DNA of 64,000 nucleotides from Lentisphaerae bacterium ADurb.Bin242 (GTDB lineage Bacteria; Verrucomicrobiota; Lentisphaeria; Victivallales; UBA1829), in NCBI GenBank assembly GCA_002069785.1, contig MWCA01000007.1:35519-99518 (forward strand). Direction: 5' to 3'. This document shows positions 9,119-19,700 of this stretch, one piece after another; within the stretch, counting starts at the first letter, position 1; each line of letters begins with the position of its first letter. A program made the position numbers and the translations under genes. The notes under the pieces were generated by a model that did no database searches, had not been told where the DNA came from, and worked only from the letters and a program-made list of their open reading frames with translations.

Positions 9119-10210
9119 TCAAGGGTTGGAAGATTTTCGTTTCGAAAGAAGATGAGTTCTCGGGGCCGAAGTGGAACCGCGAGCAACCAGTTTGGGAGGA
9201 ATCATCCGTCCGCCTTCGCTGCCGGAAACAGAGTGATTGTCCCGTGCCTCGATAATGAGTTTTACGCACAGCGCCCCCATCTCATCGAAGGATTCCCGGA
9301 GCGTTGTGATGTCCGGGTAGGAGTACGGCGAGAAAAACGAATCGCCGTAGCCGATCACGGAAACATCATCCGGGGTCCGGACGCCGGCTTTCTGGAGTCT
9401 CATCATCATATGCAGCGCCGAGTAGTCGCTGTAGGTAAACAGCGCGGTGGCGCCGTTTTTCCCCCGGAAATACGCCCCCGGAAACGCCGGGGGAAGTTCG
9501 GCTTCCGGTACTTCGGTGACCATGCGTTCAAAAGACAAAATATTTTTCGGAAGCACCGGTGTCCCGGCATCCGCGGCGGCGTCGCAGAAACCCCGGAAGC
9601 GGTCATAGGCCCATTTTCGCTTGTCGCACAGCGTCATTACGCAGAACCGGCGGTGTCCCAGCGAATAAAAATGTTCGAACGCCAGTCGTCCGCCGGTGTA
9701 ATTGTCGGTCTCGATCACCGGAATGGTTGCGGGAAGACCGGCTTCCTGATTCTTTCCGAAAGCACCGAGGGCAATGGTCTGGATATTGCAGTTGGAAAGC
9801 CGTCTGGCGAGCTGGATGCTCAATTGAATATCGTTATATGTGATCAGGGCGGTAAAGCGCTGCCGGACGCAAATATCGGCAATCTCGTCCAAAGGGGTGC
9901 TGTACGGAACATTGACGATTTTTATGAGATGGTCGTATTGGCCTGCCGCATCGAGAATCCCGTTCAGAATACGTGAACTGAATTCGTTCAGATTGTCGAA
10001 GAGGAGGAATCCGCTTGCGTTGGCTTTGCCGGTGATCATGGCGGCGGCATAATCGTCCTTCCGATATCCCAGCTCACGCGCCGCGATAAGGATCCGGCGG
10101 CTCAGCCGGTCACTGATGCGGGCCTGTTTTGTTTTTCCGCGCAGAACGAAAGAAACGGTTGTAATGCTGGCTCCGGCTTTTGCCGCCACATCTTCCAAGG
10201 TAACCGACAT
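9119..10210 (-). CDS. LacI-family transcriptional regulator
   Basis: This 363-aa protein has the LacI helix-turn-helix and hinge at its N-terminus (TLEDVAAKAGASITTVSFVL, residues 4-23, with Ala-Gly-Ala in place of the common GVS turn). It is followed by a periplasmic-binding-protein-like effector domain with the family's C-terminal VSVIGYGDSFFSPYSYP segment. It heads the LacI-pseudopilin-DUF4838 operon. A near-consensus sigma-70 promoter and a 20-base CG-centred palindrome lie just upstream, so it very likely represses its own operon. The inducing sugar is unknown. Confidence 0.92.
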   Translation of the reverse strand: MSVTLEDVAAKAGASITTVSFVLRGKTKQARISDRLSRRILIAARELGYRKDDYAAAMITGKANASGFLLFDNLNEFSSRILNGILDAAGQYDHLIKIVNVPYSTPLDEIADICVRQRFTALITYNDIQLSIQLARRLSNCNIQTIALGAFGKNQEAGLPATIPVIETDNYTGGRLAFEHFYSLGHRRFCVMTLCDKRKWAYDRFRGFCDAAADAGTPVLPKNILSFERMVTEVPEAELPPAFPGAYFRGKNGATALFTYSDYSALHMMMRLQKAGVRTPDDVSVIGYGDSFFSPYSYPDITTLRESFDEMGALCVKLIIEARDNHSVSGSEGGRMIPPKLVARGSTSAPRTHLLSKRKSSNP

Positions 10211-10239
10211 TGTATGAAAATCCTCTGATGAATTTATAG

Positions 10240-10259
10240 ATGCAAAAACGTTTTTGCAT
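10240..10259. promoter_or_regulatory. LacI-type operator, perfect 20-bp palindrome
   Basis: ATGCAAAAACGTTTTTGCAT is a perfect inverted repeat with the central CG characteristic of LacI/GalR operators. It begins five bases downstream of the -10 box of the minus-strand promoter, overlapping the expected transcription start, where a bound repressor would block initiation. The adjacent LacI-family gene is the obvious ligand. Confidence 0.85.
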
Positions 10260-10264
10260 TTCTA

Positions 10265-10293
10265 ATTATATTCTGCTTGACGGTTATTGTCAA
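10265..10293 (-). promoter_or_regulatory. Sigma-70 promoter of the LacI-pseudopilin-DUF4838 operon
   Basis: On the minus strand TTGACA (10288-10293), a 17-base spacer and TATAAT (10265-10270) match both consensus hexamers exactly. It points at the LacI gene start at 10210 and is immediately followed by the 20-bp operator. Confidence 0.9.
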
Positions 10294-10623
10294 GCCCTCT
10301 TTGAAGAAAATTCAAATTTTTTCATCGCCGCCGCATGAAAATTTGAAGTTTTGACAAAAAGAGGATTCATGTTACCTTTGATTTACGAACAGACGAAAGG
10401 TAAAAATCATGAATCCTCAAAAAGATACTACGGATTGCAGAATCATGCCGGTGATGGCCCTGGTCCCCGCCGTGTAAAAAGCTTATTCGATCTTTGCAAT
10501 CGGAAGAATATCTTTTTCCGGAACTTCATCCGTGAGACCATCCGATGACGGATGACCTGTTTTCTCTCGCCTTATGATTCCAGGGATTGTTTTTCCTGCT
10601 GTTTTCCAGCCGGGGAAAATAAT

Positions 10624-11349
10624 TCATTTTGTGAACAAAACACCGGTTTCGGACCGGTAGGTACTGACATATTCAAAGGCTTTTCTGACATTGCACCCCA
10701 GAACGGTCATATCTGTAAAGCACATATTCATTTCACCGCAATGGCGTGCCCCGAGATAGGAAAGATTATCTCCTTGATAAGAAAAGTAGAAATAGTTGTT
10801 CTGAGGCCTCGGATTCTGGCCCGCTGAATCAATCGTGTCTCCCAGCATCAGACTTCTGGTGCGGATGCTGTTTATGAAAATATTCCGGTACCTCGCGCTG
10901 TCGCAGTAGGCAATATTGTATGGTGCGTTATAATTTGCCGTATTGGGGAAAATGAGCATGCCGTAGAGATACAGGCGGACTTCTGAACGGTAGGACAGAG
11001 TGCCCGCCTGAGGCATGGGATAGGTCGGACATCCGAATTTCTTATATCCTGCGAAAGTCCGGACCTGTGTCCTGTTGATGGAAGGCAGACCGGAATACGG
11101 ACCCAGAAAGTCGAACCAGTCATTTTTTTTGGAGTCGGCATCTCCATAGGCGGGAATCCAGCCGCGGTAGTCTCCGGCATATTGCGTGGCAATCAGTCCG
11201 GTCTGACGAATCTGGTTTTTGCACAGGACAGAAACAGCCTTGTTTTTTGCGGAATTCAGCGCCGGGAGCAGCAAGGATGCCAGAATTGCGATGATCGAAA
11301 TTACGACGAGGAGTTCTATAAGAGTGAATCTGGACTTATTGGCGTTCAT
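10624..11349 (-). CDS. Type II secretion-type pseudopilin, H-X9-DG variant
   Basis: This 241-aa protein starts at the ATG preceded by GGGAGGAAAAA, inside the end of the upstream gene (14-base overlap). It has a very short leader MNANKSR and then [19 protein letters not shown]. The residue before the cleavage-site Phe is Arg, not Gly. The C-terminal region [13 protein letters not shown] keeps the H-X9-D spacing with Met in place of Gly. It is the third gene of the GntR-hydrolase-pseudopilin operon. Confidence 0.88.
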   Translation of the reverse strand: MNANKSRFTLIELLVVISIIAILASLLLPALNSAKNKAVSVLCKNQIRQTGLIATQYAGDYRGWIPAYGDADSKKNDWFDFLGPYSGLPSINRTQVRTFAGYKKFGCPTYPMPQAGTLSYRSEVRLYLYGMLIFPNTANYNAPYNIAYCDSARYRNIFINSIRTRSLMLGDTIDSAGQNPRPQNNYFYFSYQGDNLSYLGARHCGEMNMCFTDMTVLGCNVRKAFEYVSTYRSETGVLFTK

Positions 11350-13672
11350 TTTTTCCTCCCGGATGAATTGTTTCAAATTCATAAACGTGAACTTCGTACG
11401 GCTTGAAGGCGTCCGTGAATCCATTCTCCGTCACGAAGATGGACCTGTTTTCAAAGAGAACTTTTCCAGGGCGAAGGCCGGTCAAGGCGAAACTTGCGGT
11501 GACATTTTCTTTTGAAGAATTGGCTGCAAGGAGAAACGTTTTTCCATCCGCCTTTTTCAGCAGAACATTCATGGAGGGGTTTCCATCGGAATCCAATTCA
11601 GGACCGCTGAGAATTTCCGGAGGAGGAGGCTGAAGCCCTTTCTTTTCCGTCAAAACATTATAAAGAACACTCAATTCCTTTGCCAGTGCCAATATGTCCT
11701 TCCGGCGTTCAGGGGTGCTGAAAGCGCTTATATACGAATTCCAAACGATTCCATTAGCCCCGTGGATGATGCAAAGGTATGTCATCAGCCTCAATTCCTC
11801 CTGTGTCGGGTAACGTGTCCAGATCGGCGGCAGCATAAAGGCCTGCGGGGCAGCCAGAATGATTTTGGGCGCATGTCCTGAAACGCGAATGTCGCGCAGG
11901 CATGTCCTGACATCCGAAATGACCCGCTGCGGACCGTTCCGGATGGCCGCATATTTGTCGCTGATCGGATACAATTGCGGCAGAAACACATCCGAGTATG
12001 GCACGTACTGCTTATAGTTGGACGAATAAGAACAGAGAGGCGCCTCCGATTGCATGCCGAGCAGACCAGGGGCAAAAGATTTTGCATAACTCTGGAACGA
12101 TGAAAGTTGAGACGGGGAGAAGCGGTTTGTATCGTCCGCAAGATACATGCCTATCACGGATGAGCTGTTTCTGAACTCGAAAAGCCAATATCGGATACAC
12201 AGCATGATTCCATATTTTTCCGCAGCCGGAATCAGTTCTTTGACATCCGGCTTCCCCAGATAACTTTGGAGAAAATTGACTCCGCAACTTTTCAGTTCCG
12301 CGAGGGCGGAATCGTAGTTGAACTGGTTCTGCGGAAATTTTTCGATGGTAAAAAAACCGATCGGAAAAAACGGCTTGCCGTTCAGCAGAATCAATCCGTC
12401 TTCCCTTTGCGTGACAACATTGCCAGTGAATGAAGAACCGATGAAACAGTGCCGCGTTACCGTATGTTTGTTGCCGGCAAGGTCTTCGACTGTAAAGGTA
12501 AAAGCATTGACCCCGGACTGGAGCGGCACGGACGGCTTCCAGGTCAATGTGTCGCCCTTGCGGACAAGAGCTTTTGTCAGATCGGCTTTGTTTTGCTCCA
12601 TGACGCATTTCAGGGTTGACCAATTCACACCGGTTTCGTCGGCAATTTTGAAAACGACAGGCGCATTTGGATTTTCAACGGGGGATTCGCTGATGCGTTC
12701 GACTGTCGGCGGTTCACGGTCGATACCGTAATGCCAGCCCGAATCAACGGCCGTCCCGACCCGGATTTGGCGCAGAAGGGGTGTCTGTCCTTTCGAAGAG
12801 TTCAATATGACACGGCAGCGTATCCATGTATGTTCCGGTTTTGCAAGACGGATGGAAGTTCCGGTTTCGGTGTAAAAACTTTCATTTTTGCCGTCAGGAC
12901 CATAAAAAGCGCTCCAGTTTCCGGGGCGTCCGTTATTGTCCGCCGCACTGGAAAGTTGAATTCTGACGGAACTCCCCGGAGGACATTCCGCATTCCATGT
13001 GAGTTTTGTATTCTCTTCAGCGGGAATCGGACGGGAAATGAATTCGGCCGATTCTCCGTATCTGGGAAGGTCTTCCATCAATCTCACTTTCACCCGGCTG
13101 AAGGCAATAGAATCGTCCTTTCCGATCGAGGGGCCGCCGCCCAGTTGAACCACAAGAAAAACCGCCCCTTCCGGCACTTTTCCTCGTATTTTGTTATGCA
13201 GCCACTCTTTTGAAAGACTTTCATAATAGAAATAATCGACGTCCCCGATTGGTTTTCTATTTTTATCAAGCCACTGGAGCTTGTTCGAATAGTTTTTACG
13301 TCCCCGCGCATTATGCATTGAAAAGGTGCCTTTGACATCCATTTCAAGAATGAAATCCCTCCCGGGCTGAACGGGAACCGGCGGTGTGAGGACAGACCAT
13401 GCCGTCTCTTTGCTTCCTGGTTTTGAGGTTACAGTCAAACATGGGCGTCCGTTGTATTTCCGGACATTGAAGATGGATGAATTTTTATAGTTGTAAGCGG
13501 GGATGGTCATGGAGGGGGAACCGGTAAAATTTTCCTCATATGCCACCCGGCCGACCTGTTCAATCGCTGCCCCTTCTGCCGTAAACGCAATATCTTTCTG
13601 CGAAGTTACCGCGGCCCCGTAAAGTCCGGTCAAGGCAATCCATGCAAAGGCGCCTGATAACAGTTTAATCAT
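11336..13672 (-). CDS. Large secreted hydrolase-like protein with beta-sandwich and TIM-barrel-like regions
   Basis: This 778-aa protein has a signal peptide ([20 protein letters not shown]). Residues about 40-200 look like a carbohydrate-binding beta-sandwich ([13 protein letters not shown] through [10 protein letters not shown]). A middle part of Ig-like strands follows ([20 protein letters not shown]). From about residue 420 there is a barrel-like domain opening with [19 protein letters not shown], a common entry to family-A-type glycoside hydrolases. It continues with [10 protein letters not shown] and [13 protein letters not shown]. The catalytic residues cannot be assigned with confidence. 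The start overlaps the GntR stop by four bases (ATGA), and the downstream pseudopilin starts inside its 3' end, so the operon is tightly coupled. Confidence 0.78.
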   Translation of the reverse strand: MIKLLSGAFAWIALTGLYGAAVTSQKDIAFTAEGAAIEQVGRVAYEENFTGSPSMTIPAYNYKNSSIFNVRKYNGRPCLTVTSKPGSKETAWSVLTPPVPVQPGRDFILEMDVKGTFSMHNARGRKNYSNKLQWLDKNRKPIGDVDYFYYESLSKEWLHNKIRGKVPEGAVFLVVQLGGGPSIGKDDSIAFSRVKVRLMEDLPRYGESAEFISRPIPAEENTKLTWNAECPPGSSVRIQLSSAADNNGRPGNWSAFYGPDGKNESFYTETGTSIRLAKPEHTWIRCRVILNSSKGQTPLLRQIRVGTAVDSGWHYGIDREPPTVERISESPVENPNAPVVFKIADETGVNWSTLKCVMEQNKADLTKALVRKGDTLTWKPSVPLQSGVNAFTFTVEDLAGNKHTVTRHCFIGSSFTGNVVTQREDGLILLNGKPFFPIGFFTIEKFPQNQFNYDSALAELKSCGVNFLQSYLGKPDVKELIPAAEKYGIMLCIRYWLFEFRNSSSVIGMYLADDTNRFSPSQLSSFQSYAKSFAPGLLGMQSEAPLCSYSSNYKQYVPYSDVFLPQLYPISDKYAAIRNGPQRVISDVRTCLRDIRVSGHAPKIILAAPQAFMLPPIWTRYPTQEELRLMTYLCIIHGANGIVWNSYISAFSTPERRKDILALAKELSVLYNVLTEKKGLQPPPPEILSGPELDSDGNPSMNVLLKKADGKTFLLAANSSKENVTASFALTGLRPGKVLFENRSIFVTENGFTDAFKPYEVHVYEFETIHPGGKNERQ

Positions 13673-14832
13673 CTGCTCTTCTCCTGTTTTGCATCCGATA
13701 TCGTTTTCTTGTTGATGAATCTGCTTTTCACTGTTTTATGGATCGCATCGCCGGGAACTCCGTGATCGAACAGCTCCGCCAGAATGTCCACCGCCTGACA
13801 ACCCAAGTCGAAACGGGAATGGTTGATGGTGCTCAACTCGTATTTGCCGCAGACGTCGTCATATCCGGTCACGGAGAAATCTTCCGGGATGCGGAATCCG
13901 CGCGCAATCAGTTCATCCATGACGAGCTCCGCGATCCGGTCGTTATGGGCGCACAGGGCGGTCGGACGCGGTTTCAAAGCAAGGACTTTATCAACAATGG
14001 CCGCCGCGTCGATCGGATCGTTTCCGACGTCAATCCTCGAGGCGGACATTCCCTTCTGTTCCGCAAAAGCGGAAATGGCCTTGCCCCGTTCATGCGCACA
14101 ATTCTGGAACTGCGCTTTGATCCGTTCCCCCTGCGACAGAACGCACAGGTTTCTGTGGCCGGATTTCCGGAGACAGTCCAGCATTTCCCGAACCCCCGGC
14201 CGGATGTCGGGAACAATGCTGCTGATGTGGGGATACCGGCTGGTTCCGGAAACAAAAATATGGGGAATCGTGCGGTCTTTCAGGAGTTCCTCGAACACCG
14301 GGTCGAAACAGAAATTGCGCTGGCCGATCGTGATGGTTCCGATGGAACGGGGAATGAAGCTTTCCAGCCATTCGCGGATCTGTTCCGGCGCCAGGGTCGG
14401 TTCCGGAAGCGCGGTGATGCTCACGGAAATTTTCAGGTCGGCGGCACGGTCCATGATCGCCGCGACAATTTCGAATCCGAGCCGGGACAAGCTTTTCAAC
14501 TGTTCGGAAAAACGGTAAGGCAGAATCAGGTTCAGGGAGGGGAACGGGTTTTTGTAGTGATCCGGCGCTTTCTCGGAAATCTTCATGCCGCCGCCCCGGA
14601 GGTCGATCCCGCGGAGAAGCCCCTCCAAGGCAAGCTGTTCATAGGCCTGGTGAACGGTGTTCCGGTTGATTTCCAGTTCATCGGCAAGCTGGCGTTCGGA
14701 AATCAGACGCGTTTCCGCGGGCAGGCGGTTCCGGATGATGTCCCGCCGCATTTGTTCCACGATCTGGACACGCAGAGGAATGACCGATTCGCGGTCCAGA
14801 TGGATTTCCGGTTTGAACTTTGCCGTTTTCAT
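13669..14832 (-). CDS. GntR-family regulator with LacI-type effector domain
   Basis: This 387-aa protein starts at the ATG ten bases after AAGGGG, not at the longer frame. It has a GntR winged helix at residues about 10-85 (VIPLRVQIVEQMRRDIIRN, then LADELEINRNTVHQAYEQL). The C-terminal periplasmic-binding-like domain ends in FSVTGYDDVCGKYELSTI, as in LacI/GalR proteins. This AraR-type domain mix is known for sugar regulators. It heads an operon with a secreted hydrolase and a pseudopilin, and its promoter contains an inverted repeat suited to autoregulation. Confidence 0.9.
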   Translation of the reverse strand: MKTAKFKPEIHLDRESVIPLRVQIVEQMRRDIIRNRLPAETRLISERQLADELEINRNTVHQAYEQLALEGLLRGIDLRGGGMKISEKAPDHYKNPFPSLNLILPYRFSEQLKSLSRLGFEIVAAIMDRAADLKISVSITALPEPTLAPEQIREWLESFIPRSIGTITIGQRNFCFDPVFEELLKDRTIPHIFVSGTSRYPHISSIVPDIRPGVREMLDCLRKSGHRNLCVLSQGERIKAQFQNCAHERGKAISAFAEQKGMSASRIDVGNDPIDAAAIVDKVLALKPRPTALCAHNDRIAELVMDELIARGFRIPEDFSVTGYDDVCGKYELSTINHSRFDLGCQAVDILAELFDHGVPGDAIHKTVKSRFINKKTISDAKQEKSR

Positions 14833-14854
14833 CGAGTATTGCCCCTTTTCAATC

Positions 14855-14874
14855 TGGTATATTAGATTATACCA
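14855..14874. promoter_or_regulatory. Probable GntR operator, 7-6-7 inverted repeat
   Basis: TGGTATA-TTAGAT-TATACCA has perfect seven-base arms, with the GGTAT/ATACC pattern seen at GntR-type sites. It contains the -10 box of the minus-strand promoter, so occupancy would exclude RNA polymerase. Confidence 0.75.
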
Positions 14875-14893
14875 CATTTTCAGAAGAAGTCAA
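14866..14893 (-). promoter_or_regulatory. Sigma-70 promoter of the GntR-hydrolase-pseudopilin operon
   Basis: On the minus strand TTGACT (14888-14893), a 16-base spacer and TATAAT (14866-14871) lie about 34 bases upstream of the GntR start codon. The -10 box is inside the inverted repeat at 14855-14874. Confidence 0.8.
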
Positions 14894-14973
14894 TAGTCCT
14901 TTGAAAAAAAAATAACTTTTTTATGAGAAAACTCAAAAAAAAAGGATTTCCGCAATATTGTTCACGCGGCGCC

Positions 14974-15082
14974 GACCGGTGCAGAACGAACCTCATGAAA
15001 ATGGATGGAGCATCGGAGGGAAGAGAAAAATTCCGGGAAATTTCCTTCCCTGCGTTTATACGCCATGAAAAGTTTTTTCAGA
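14974..15082. repeat. Copy 1 of a ~110-bp direct repeat flanking the ECF-sigma operon
   Basis: This stretch matches 21079-21187 in the same orientation with about ten differences by eye (roughly 90% identity). It contains an internal inverted repeat, AGGGAAG (15017-15023) with CTTCCCT (15045-15051), around an AAATT/AATTT inner stem. Its right end lies 16 bases from the stop of the CsgG-family gene. It may be a 3' intergenic element or a boundary of a mobile or duplicated block. Confidence 0.8.
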
Positions 15083-15098
15083 GTCATAAAAAATTTCG

Positions 15099-16019
15099 TC
15101 ACTTCAAAACAGAAAGGAGTTCACCGGCGAGGCACAGCGCGGCCTGGGCAATTGCCTCCTTCGCGGCGACTTGATAGGTCACCCCCGCGAGCCGTTCCTT
15201 TTGAGCGCCGGAAGCCAAAAGTTTCTCTCCCTTCACGGCAATGACCTTCAACTCGATCCGCGCCGCCGCCGAAATGAATTTTCCGTAGGCGGGAGCCTGT
15301 TCGGCGAAGGCTTCTCCGGTGACGGTGAATTCCGCGTCCTGCCGAGAGGGAACGATTTTGAATCCGAGGGCAAGCAGCAATCTTTCGATTTCCGTCTGGG
15401 CCGCCGGATCGGGCGTCGGCAAATTGATGTTCTCGGTGATTTTCACATAAACCGTGCGTTGTCTGCCTTGAACGGTCTGTGCCAGCGTTTCAGCGACGCT
15501 CTTTTGATTCAGCGGCGAAGGCAGCAGGATTTCACCGCGCTTTTCCAGCAGAGCGATGACTTTTTTGCTCAATTCCGGAATCAATTCCGCCGGAGTGGAT
15601 TTTCCGCCGGCGCTGGCTCCGACGACCCGGCTGGTCTCCGTGCCGATCACTTTGGCGACGACAAAGGTCTTGTCTCCGGATTTGAACACCGAACCGGCGA
15701 TCAGGATTTTCGCACCGACGAGACGCCCCAACTTCACTTGAGAATCTTTATCGACCAGTCCGACGGCGGAAAGATGCAGTTCCATCAGCGCCTTGTCGAG
15801 TTCGGCGCGCTCGACGGTATTGGTTCCGCGTTCCATCAAAGCAACGCTCAGAAGCTCCGCCACGGATTTCCCCGCCGCGTCATCCTCGAAAACGCGGCCG
15901 CGTCCCTCGAACGGCAGCACCGCCACGGTCGGAATGAATTGAATCGGCTCCGGAACTTCCTCTGCGAACATCCCGGTGAGCATACCGCCGCACAACAGCG
16001 TAAACAGCATTTTTTTCAT
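15099..16019 (-). CDS. CsgG/LpoB-like secreted protein
   Basis: This 306-aa protein has a signal peptide (MKKMLFTLLCGGMLTGMFA) and a CsgG-type domain: TVAVLPFEGRGR, then NTVERAELDKALMELHLSA and LVGAKILIAGSVFKSGDKT. This fold is known from curli secretion CsgG, HfaB and penicillin-binding-protein activator LpoB. There is no lipobox cysteine. The second half (about 165-306) repeats a beta-strand pattern and may be a second related domain. It is the last gene of the ECF-sigma operon, and its start overlaps the previous stop by four bases. A periplasmic or outer-membrane assembly or sensing role fits. The exact function is unknown. Confidence 0.78.
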   Translation of the reverse strand: MKKMLFTLLCGGMLTGMFAEEVPEPIQFIPTVAVLPFEGRGRVFEDDAAGKSVAELLSVALMERGTNTVERAELDKALMELHLSAVGLVDKDSQVKLGRLVGAKILIAGSVFKSGDKTFVVAKVIGTETSRVVGASAGGKSTPAELIPELSKKVIALLEKRGEILLPSPLNQKSVAETLAQTVQGRQRTVYVKITENINLPTPDPAAQTEIERLLLALGFKIVPSRQDAEFTVTGEAFAEQAPAYGKFISAAARIELKVIAVKGEKLLASGAQKERLAGVTYQVAAKEAIAQAALCLAGELLSVLK

Positions 16020-16705
16020 TTTTGTTTTTCCTCCGCGAGTTGTCTGATGAAAAGCACATTGTCTATTTGATCCAAATCGAATTCCGGCGTGAATACAACG
16101 ACTTTTCTTTTTCCATCGCGCAACACAACATAACTAAAAGTGCCGCGCAAATCCAGGACTTGTTCCTTTTTATCATATAAGACGCTCAAAGAACCTGGAT
16201 TCTTAGCGCAATGAAGGGAGATTTCTTTCCTGTTGCCGGCGATATTCAATGGAAAATCGCGTTTGTCAGGAAACAGCAGAATCCGTTCATTATTGAATTG
16301 ATTCGGCCATTGGCTTGTGACCAGTAATGCTCCGGGATGAGCCAATGGAGGCTCCGCAAGCAATCCGACGCCATATCGATGCAGGGTTGACACTCTTCGG
16401 CCAGCCGTGTTGTCCGAGACCATTGTAAGCCCGATCAGCGGTTTGGGAGAATGAAATTTGACTTTCTGTCTTTTCTCACCGCACGTCAATACCGCGTCCA
16501 GCGTGGAACCGTCTTCCAGAGCCGGAAAATGAATTTTCACGTCTCCATTACCGGAGGACAATATTCTGCCATGTTCAGCGGCGAGAATCCACGCGCCGTT
16601 TCCCGGGAGTGTTTGTTCGCGTCCCGACCAGAGGTCGGTCACATCGTTTTTCTGCGCCAAAAGCAGCAGCGGAAGAAAACAAAACAGGATGACTTGTTTT
16701 CTCAT
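16016..16705 (-). CDS. Hypothetical secreted protein of the ECF-sigma operon
   Basis: This 229-aa protein starts at the ATG overlapping the upstream stop (ATGA). It has an N-terminal signal segment (MRKQVILFCFLPLLLLAQK), a strand-rich body, and a C-terminal FSYVVLRDGKRKVVVFTPEFDL segment. I recognise no family. Its coupling on both sides to CsgG-like genes suggests that it is a periplasmic partner of those proteins. Confidence 0.7.
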   Translation of the reverse strand: MRKQVILFCFLPLLLLAQKNDVTDLWSGREQTLPGNGAWILAAEHGRILSSGNGDVKIHFPALEDGSTLDAVLTCGEKRQKVKFHSPKPLIGLTMVSDNTAGRRVSTLHRYGVGLLAEPPLAHPGALLVTSQWPNQFNNERILLFPDKRDFPLNIAGNRKEISLHCAKNPGSLSVLYDKKEQVLDLRGTFSYVVLRDGKRKVVVFTPEFDLDQIDNVLFIRQLAEEKQK

Positions 16706-19700
16706 TTTGCCGGCTCCTCTCCCCGTATGACGAACAGCCATTGTTCGTTGATAAACACAACATGATTACCGGCCTTATGCAGATTGAAACATGGCGGCAG
16801 CAGCAAAACCGGCGATTTTTCCGGATGCTCCAGATTCAGACAAAACGGCCGGGATCCGGCGATGAACAGCCAATTTCTCTGCCGGAAAAAGTGCTGGTCC
16901 GCGTTACGGAACGGGTATTGCGTATCGAAGAAAAGAAATGCATTACTCAGAAGACATTGCGGCATGATTCGCGGTTTGTACGGGGAAAATCCGAGCAGAA
17001 AATTCAGCTTTTCACTGTTCGGTTCCAGACAGCTGAACTGATAAGCCGGATTGGTCGATGTAAAATAGAGCGTACCGTCGATGACGGTCGAGCGCACAAC
17101 AGAGACCGGGAACGACAGCACTTTCTGAAACGAACGCCTTCGCGTGTGGTATTTCCAGACCGCTCTTTCGGAAAAGAACACCAGTTCATTCTCACCGAAC
17201 GCCCGCAATCCCGTATAAAGTTCGATCTGCGCCGCGGTGAAATCCAGCGGATTCCGTTTCTCGACACGCTCCGTGCTGAAAATGGTTTCCCGTCCGGCGC
17301 CGTCAAAATCATAAGAAACAAGAGCGGATGCGCCATGCCGTTTTTCCCGTGTCCGAGTCTCCCCCGCAAAGGCGGCACGCCCGGAACCCAGCAGATAAAT
17401 CCGGTTGCCCTGAATCGCCGCGCCGGATGGATGGATTCCGCCGAGCGGATCATCCGCCATCTTCATGCGGTTTTCTTTCCGGTCGTACATCCGCAGTGTA
17501 TTGCGGTCGACGACTGCCACAATTTCATCCGATGCTGCGAGATAAACGGATGCCCCGCGTTTGGGATACAACTCCGTATTCAGCGGAGTCAAAGACTTCA
17601 GCTCGCCCAGAATGCGGCATTGATCCGGCAGCGTCACTTCCGCGAGAAAAAAGCGGTTCCCCGCCCGGCGAAGCACGGCAAAGAGTTTCCCTCCGGAGAC
17701 ATCGGACGCGATGCATTCAACGGTTTCGTTTCCGCTTCCGGTCAACTCCCGCCATGCAATCCGCCGGACTTGCAAATCGCGGTTCAGCTGGGTGAACAAC
17801 CGCTGTTTCAACCCAAGGATCGCCGGAGTGTTTCCCGATTCCGAAAAAATGACTTCGCCAAGCTGGGTGAACCAGTCGTTCGTCTGTTTGGAAAAAACCC
17901 GCTGCCTCGCATAGTCTGTCAGAGGGTCCCGGAACGCAATCAGTTTTTCGAGGGTGTTTTCGTCCGTGGAACGGGAGAGGTTTTCGATCCATTCCCGGAT
18001 ATGGCTGTTTGCGTCCCGGTTCGGATTCAGTTTCCTGGCGCGTTCCCGGATCAGATGGGCGACATTTCGCGGCGTGTTGTCTCCGGTGTACGCCGTCAGA
18101 AAATAAAACGTCCGGTTGTTGATGTTCTGAACCAGGTTTTCCGGCATCAGACGGGTCTGTTCGATTTGCGGCAAGGCTTCCGGATCGCATTTTGCCAGCT
18201 CCTGCAAATAATGGTCGATTTCCGGGATCAGCGCCGCCGGAGTGCGCGGTTTATCCAGAAGCCGCGCCAGAAAACGGATTGCGATGCATTCGTAACGGAA
18301 TGCCGTGATTTGCGACTTTTCCAGAAAATCAACGATCGGCAAGGTTTGACGGATATACGGTTCCCACTCTTTCTGCCGGGCGAGTTCTCCCCGCATCAGG
18401 TGTCCATGATATAAAGCGAGTATGGAGTTCACCCGTTCCGCCTGCTCCGGATGCCTGCGGATAAACGCGTCCACCGCCGGAAAAAATTTCCGGTATTCCT
18501 CCAGGTTTTCGTTCAATTCTCCTTCAAGGTCGATCTCCAGCAGAAAAGGTCCGAACCATGTACGCCTGTTATACTGTATCAGGTCCGCGATGTTCTCCAT
18601 GCGCTCGGGAAGCGGTGAAGGAAAAACCGTCCTGCGTGCGGTGCTTCGGAAGCGGCGGAAAGTTTTTCCCAGCCGGCACAGTTCTTTCCGGCCGGAAGCC
18701 GTCATATCCTGCAACTGGGCGCGGTTTTTAACCGTAAACGCTTCGCAGAGAGCGGTAAATGCGATGCGCATTCTTTCCGCATCGGGATATGCCGCAATAT
18801 ATGCTTCATAATGATTCATCAGCTCTTCCATAGCCCGGATTCGTTCGGAATTCCACGGCATCGATGTACAGAGTTTGGTCCGGATCTCCAATTCAAGCAA
18901 ACGGAACGCTCCGTTCTGCGGTTCCAGCGCGAGCGCCGAATGAATCCGGCTCAACGCCTCCCCGCAGCGTCCGTTCCGGAAAAGCTCCATGCTCTCGCGG
19001 GCGAACTGCATCCCCTCGGAGGAACGCTGTTCTTGTACCGGCTCGGTAATTTTTTGGTAAAGTTCTTTTCCGCAAACAATGGCCTGTTCATCGCATTTGT
19101 TAAATACATCGTGGACGTTCACTCTGCCGACGATCCGGCGGTCAAGCGTGAGAATCAAAATCCTGGCATGCGTCTTATCCCCGGTGCTTCCGGGCTCGAA
19201 TTCCAGCGTCAGCAGTCTTGCGGACGGGGTGAGCGCAAAGACGGGGCCGGCAAGTTCGCGTTCCGTGTTTACCGCGTCGAGCCGGGCGCGTTCGAGCATC
19301 TGAATTGCGGGAAATTTCATCAACACCTGTTCCAGGTGCATGACGAAATCCTCGATCTTCGGCTTCAACTTCCCCGGCACCCCCACATCCCGCACCGACA
19401 CGATCGAGAGATACAAGGGATCTTTCACGGCAAGTTTATTTTTCGCCTTGAGAATTTTTTGCGCGGCATCCTCCGGGGAATCGTCCCACAGCCGGAATCC
19501 GTTTTTCGCATTGAACACCACCAGCCGTTTTTCCGTCAGAACAGCAAAGAGATCGGTATGCGGAAAACAGCGTCTCAGCACTCCGGCGCTGAAATCGGAC
19601 GACGACAGGCGCTGTTCCTGCAGCACCTTGTCGATTTCGGCGCGTTCCAGCAGGTCGAATTGGTCATTCGCACTCAATTCCTCCATGGTTTTGTCGCAAA

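Larger units (their letters stand above)
10211..10623. other. Intergenic region with regulator promoter; otherwise no convincing gene
   Basis: The left third holds the LacI promoter and operator listed separately. A 22-codon frame on the plus strand (10410-10478, MNPQKDTTDC start, AAAGGT upstream) is framed by ACCTTT/AAAGGT arms around 10374-10401. It could be the decayed start of a lost gene, but nothing supports function. The rest shows no recognisable gene or RNA. Confidence 0.5.

Noticed and set aside
10410..10478. 22-codon plus-strand frame starting MNPQKDTTDC
   Set aside because: It is too short, with only a modest ribosome site and no family. Noted in the intergenic entry only.
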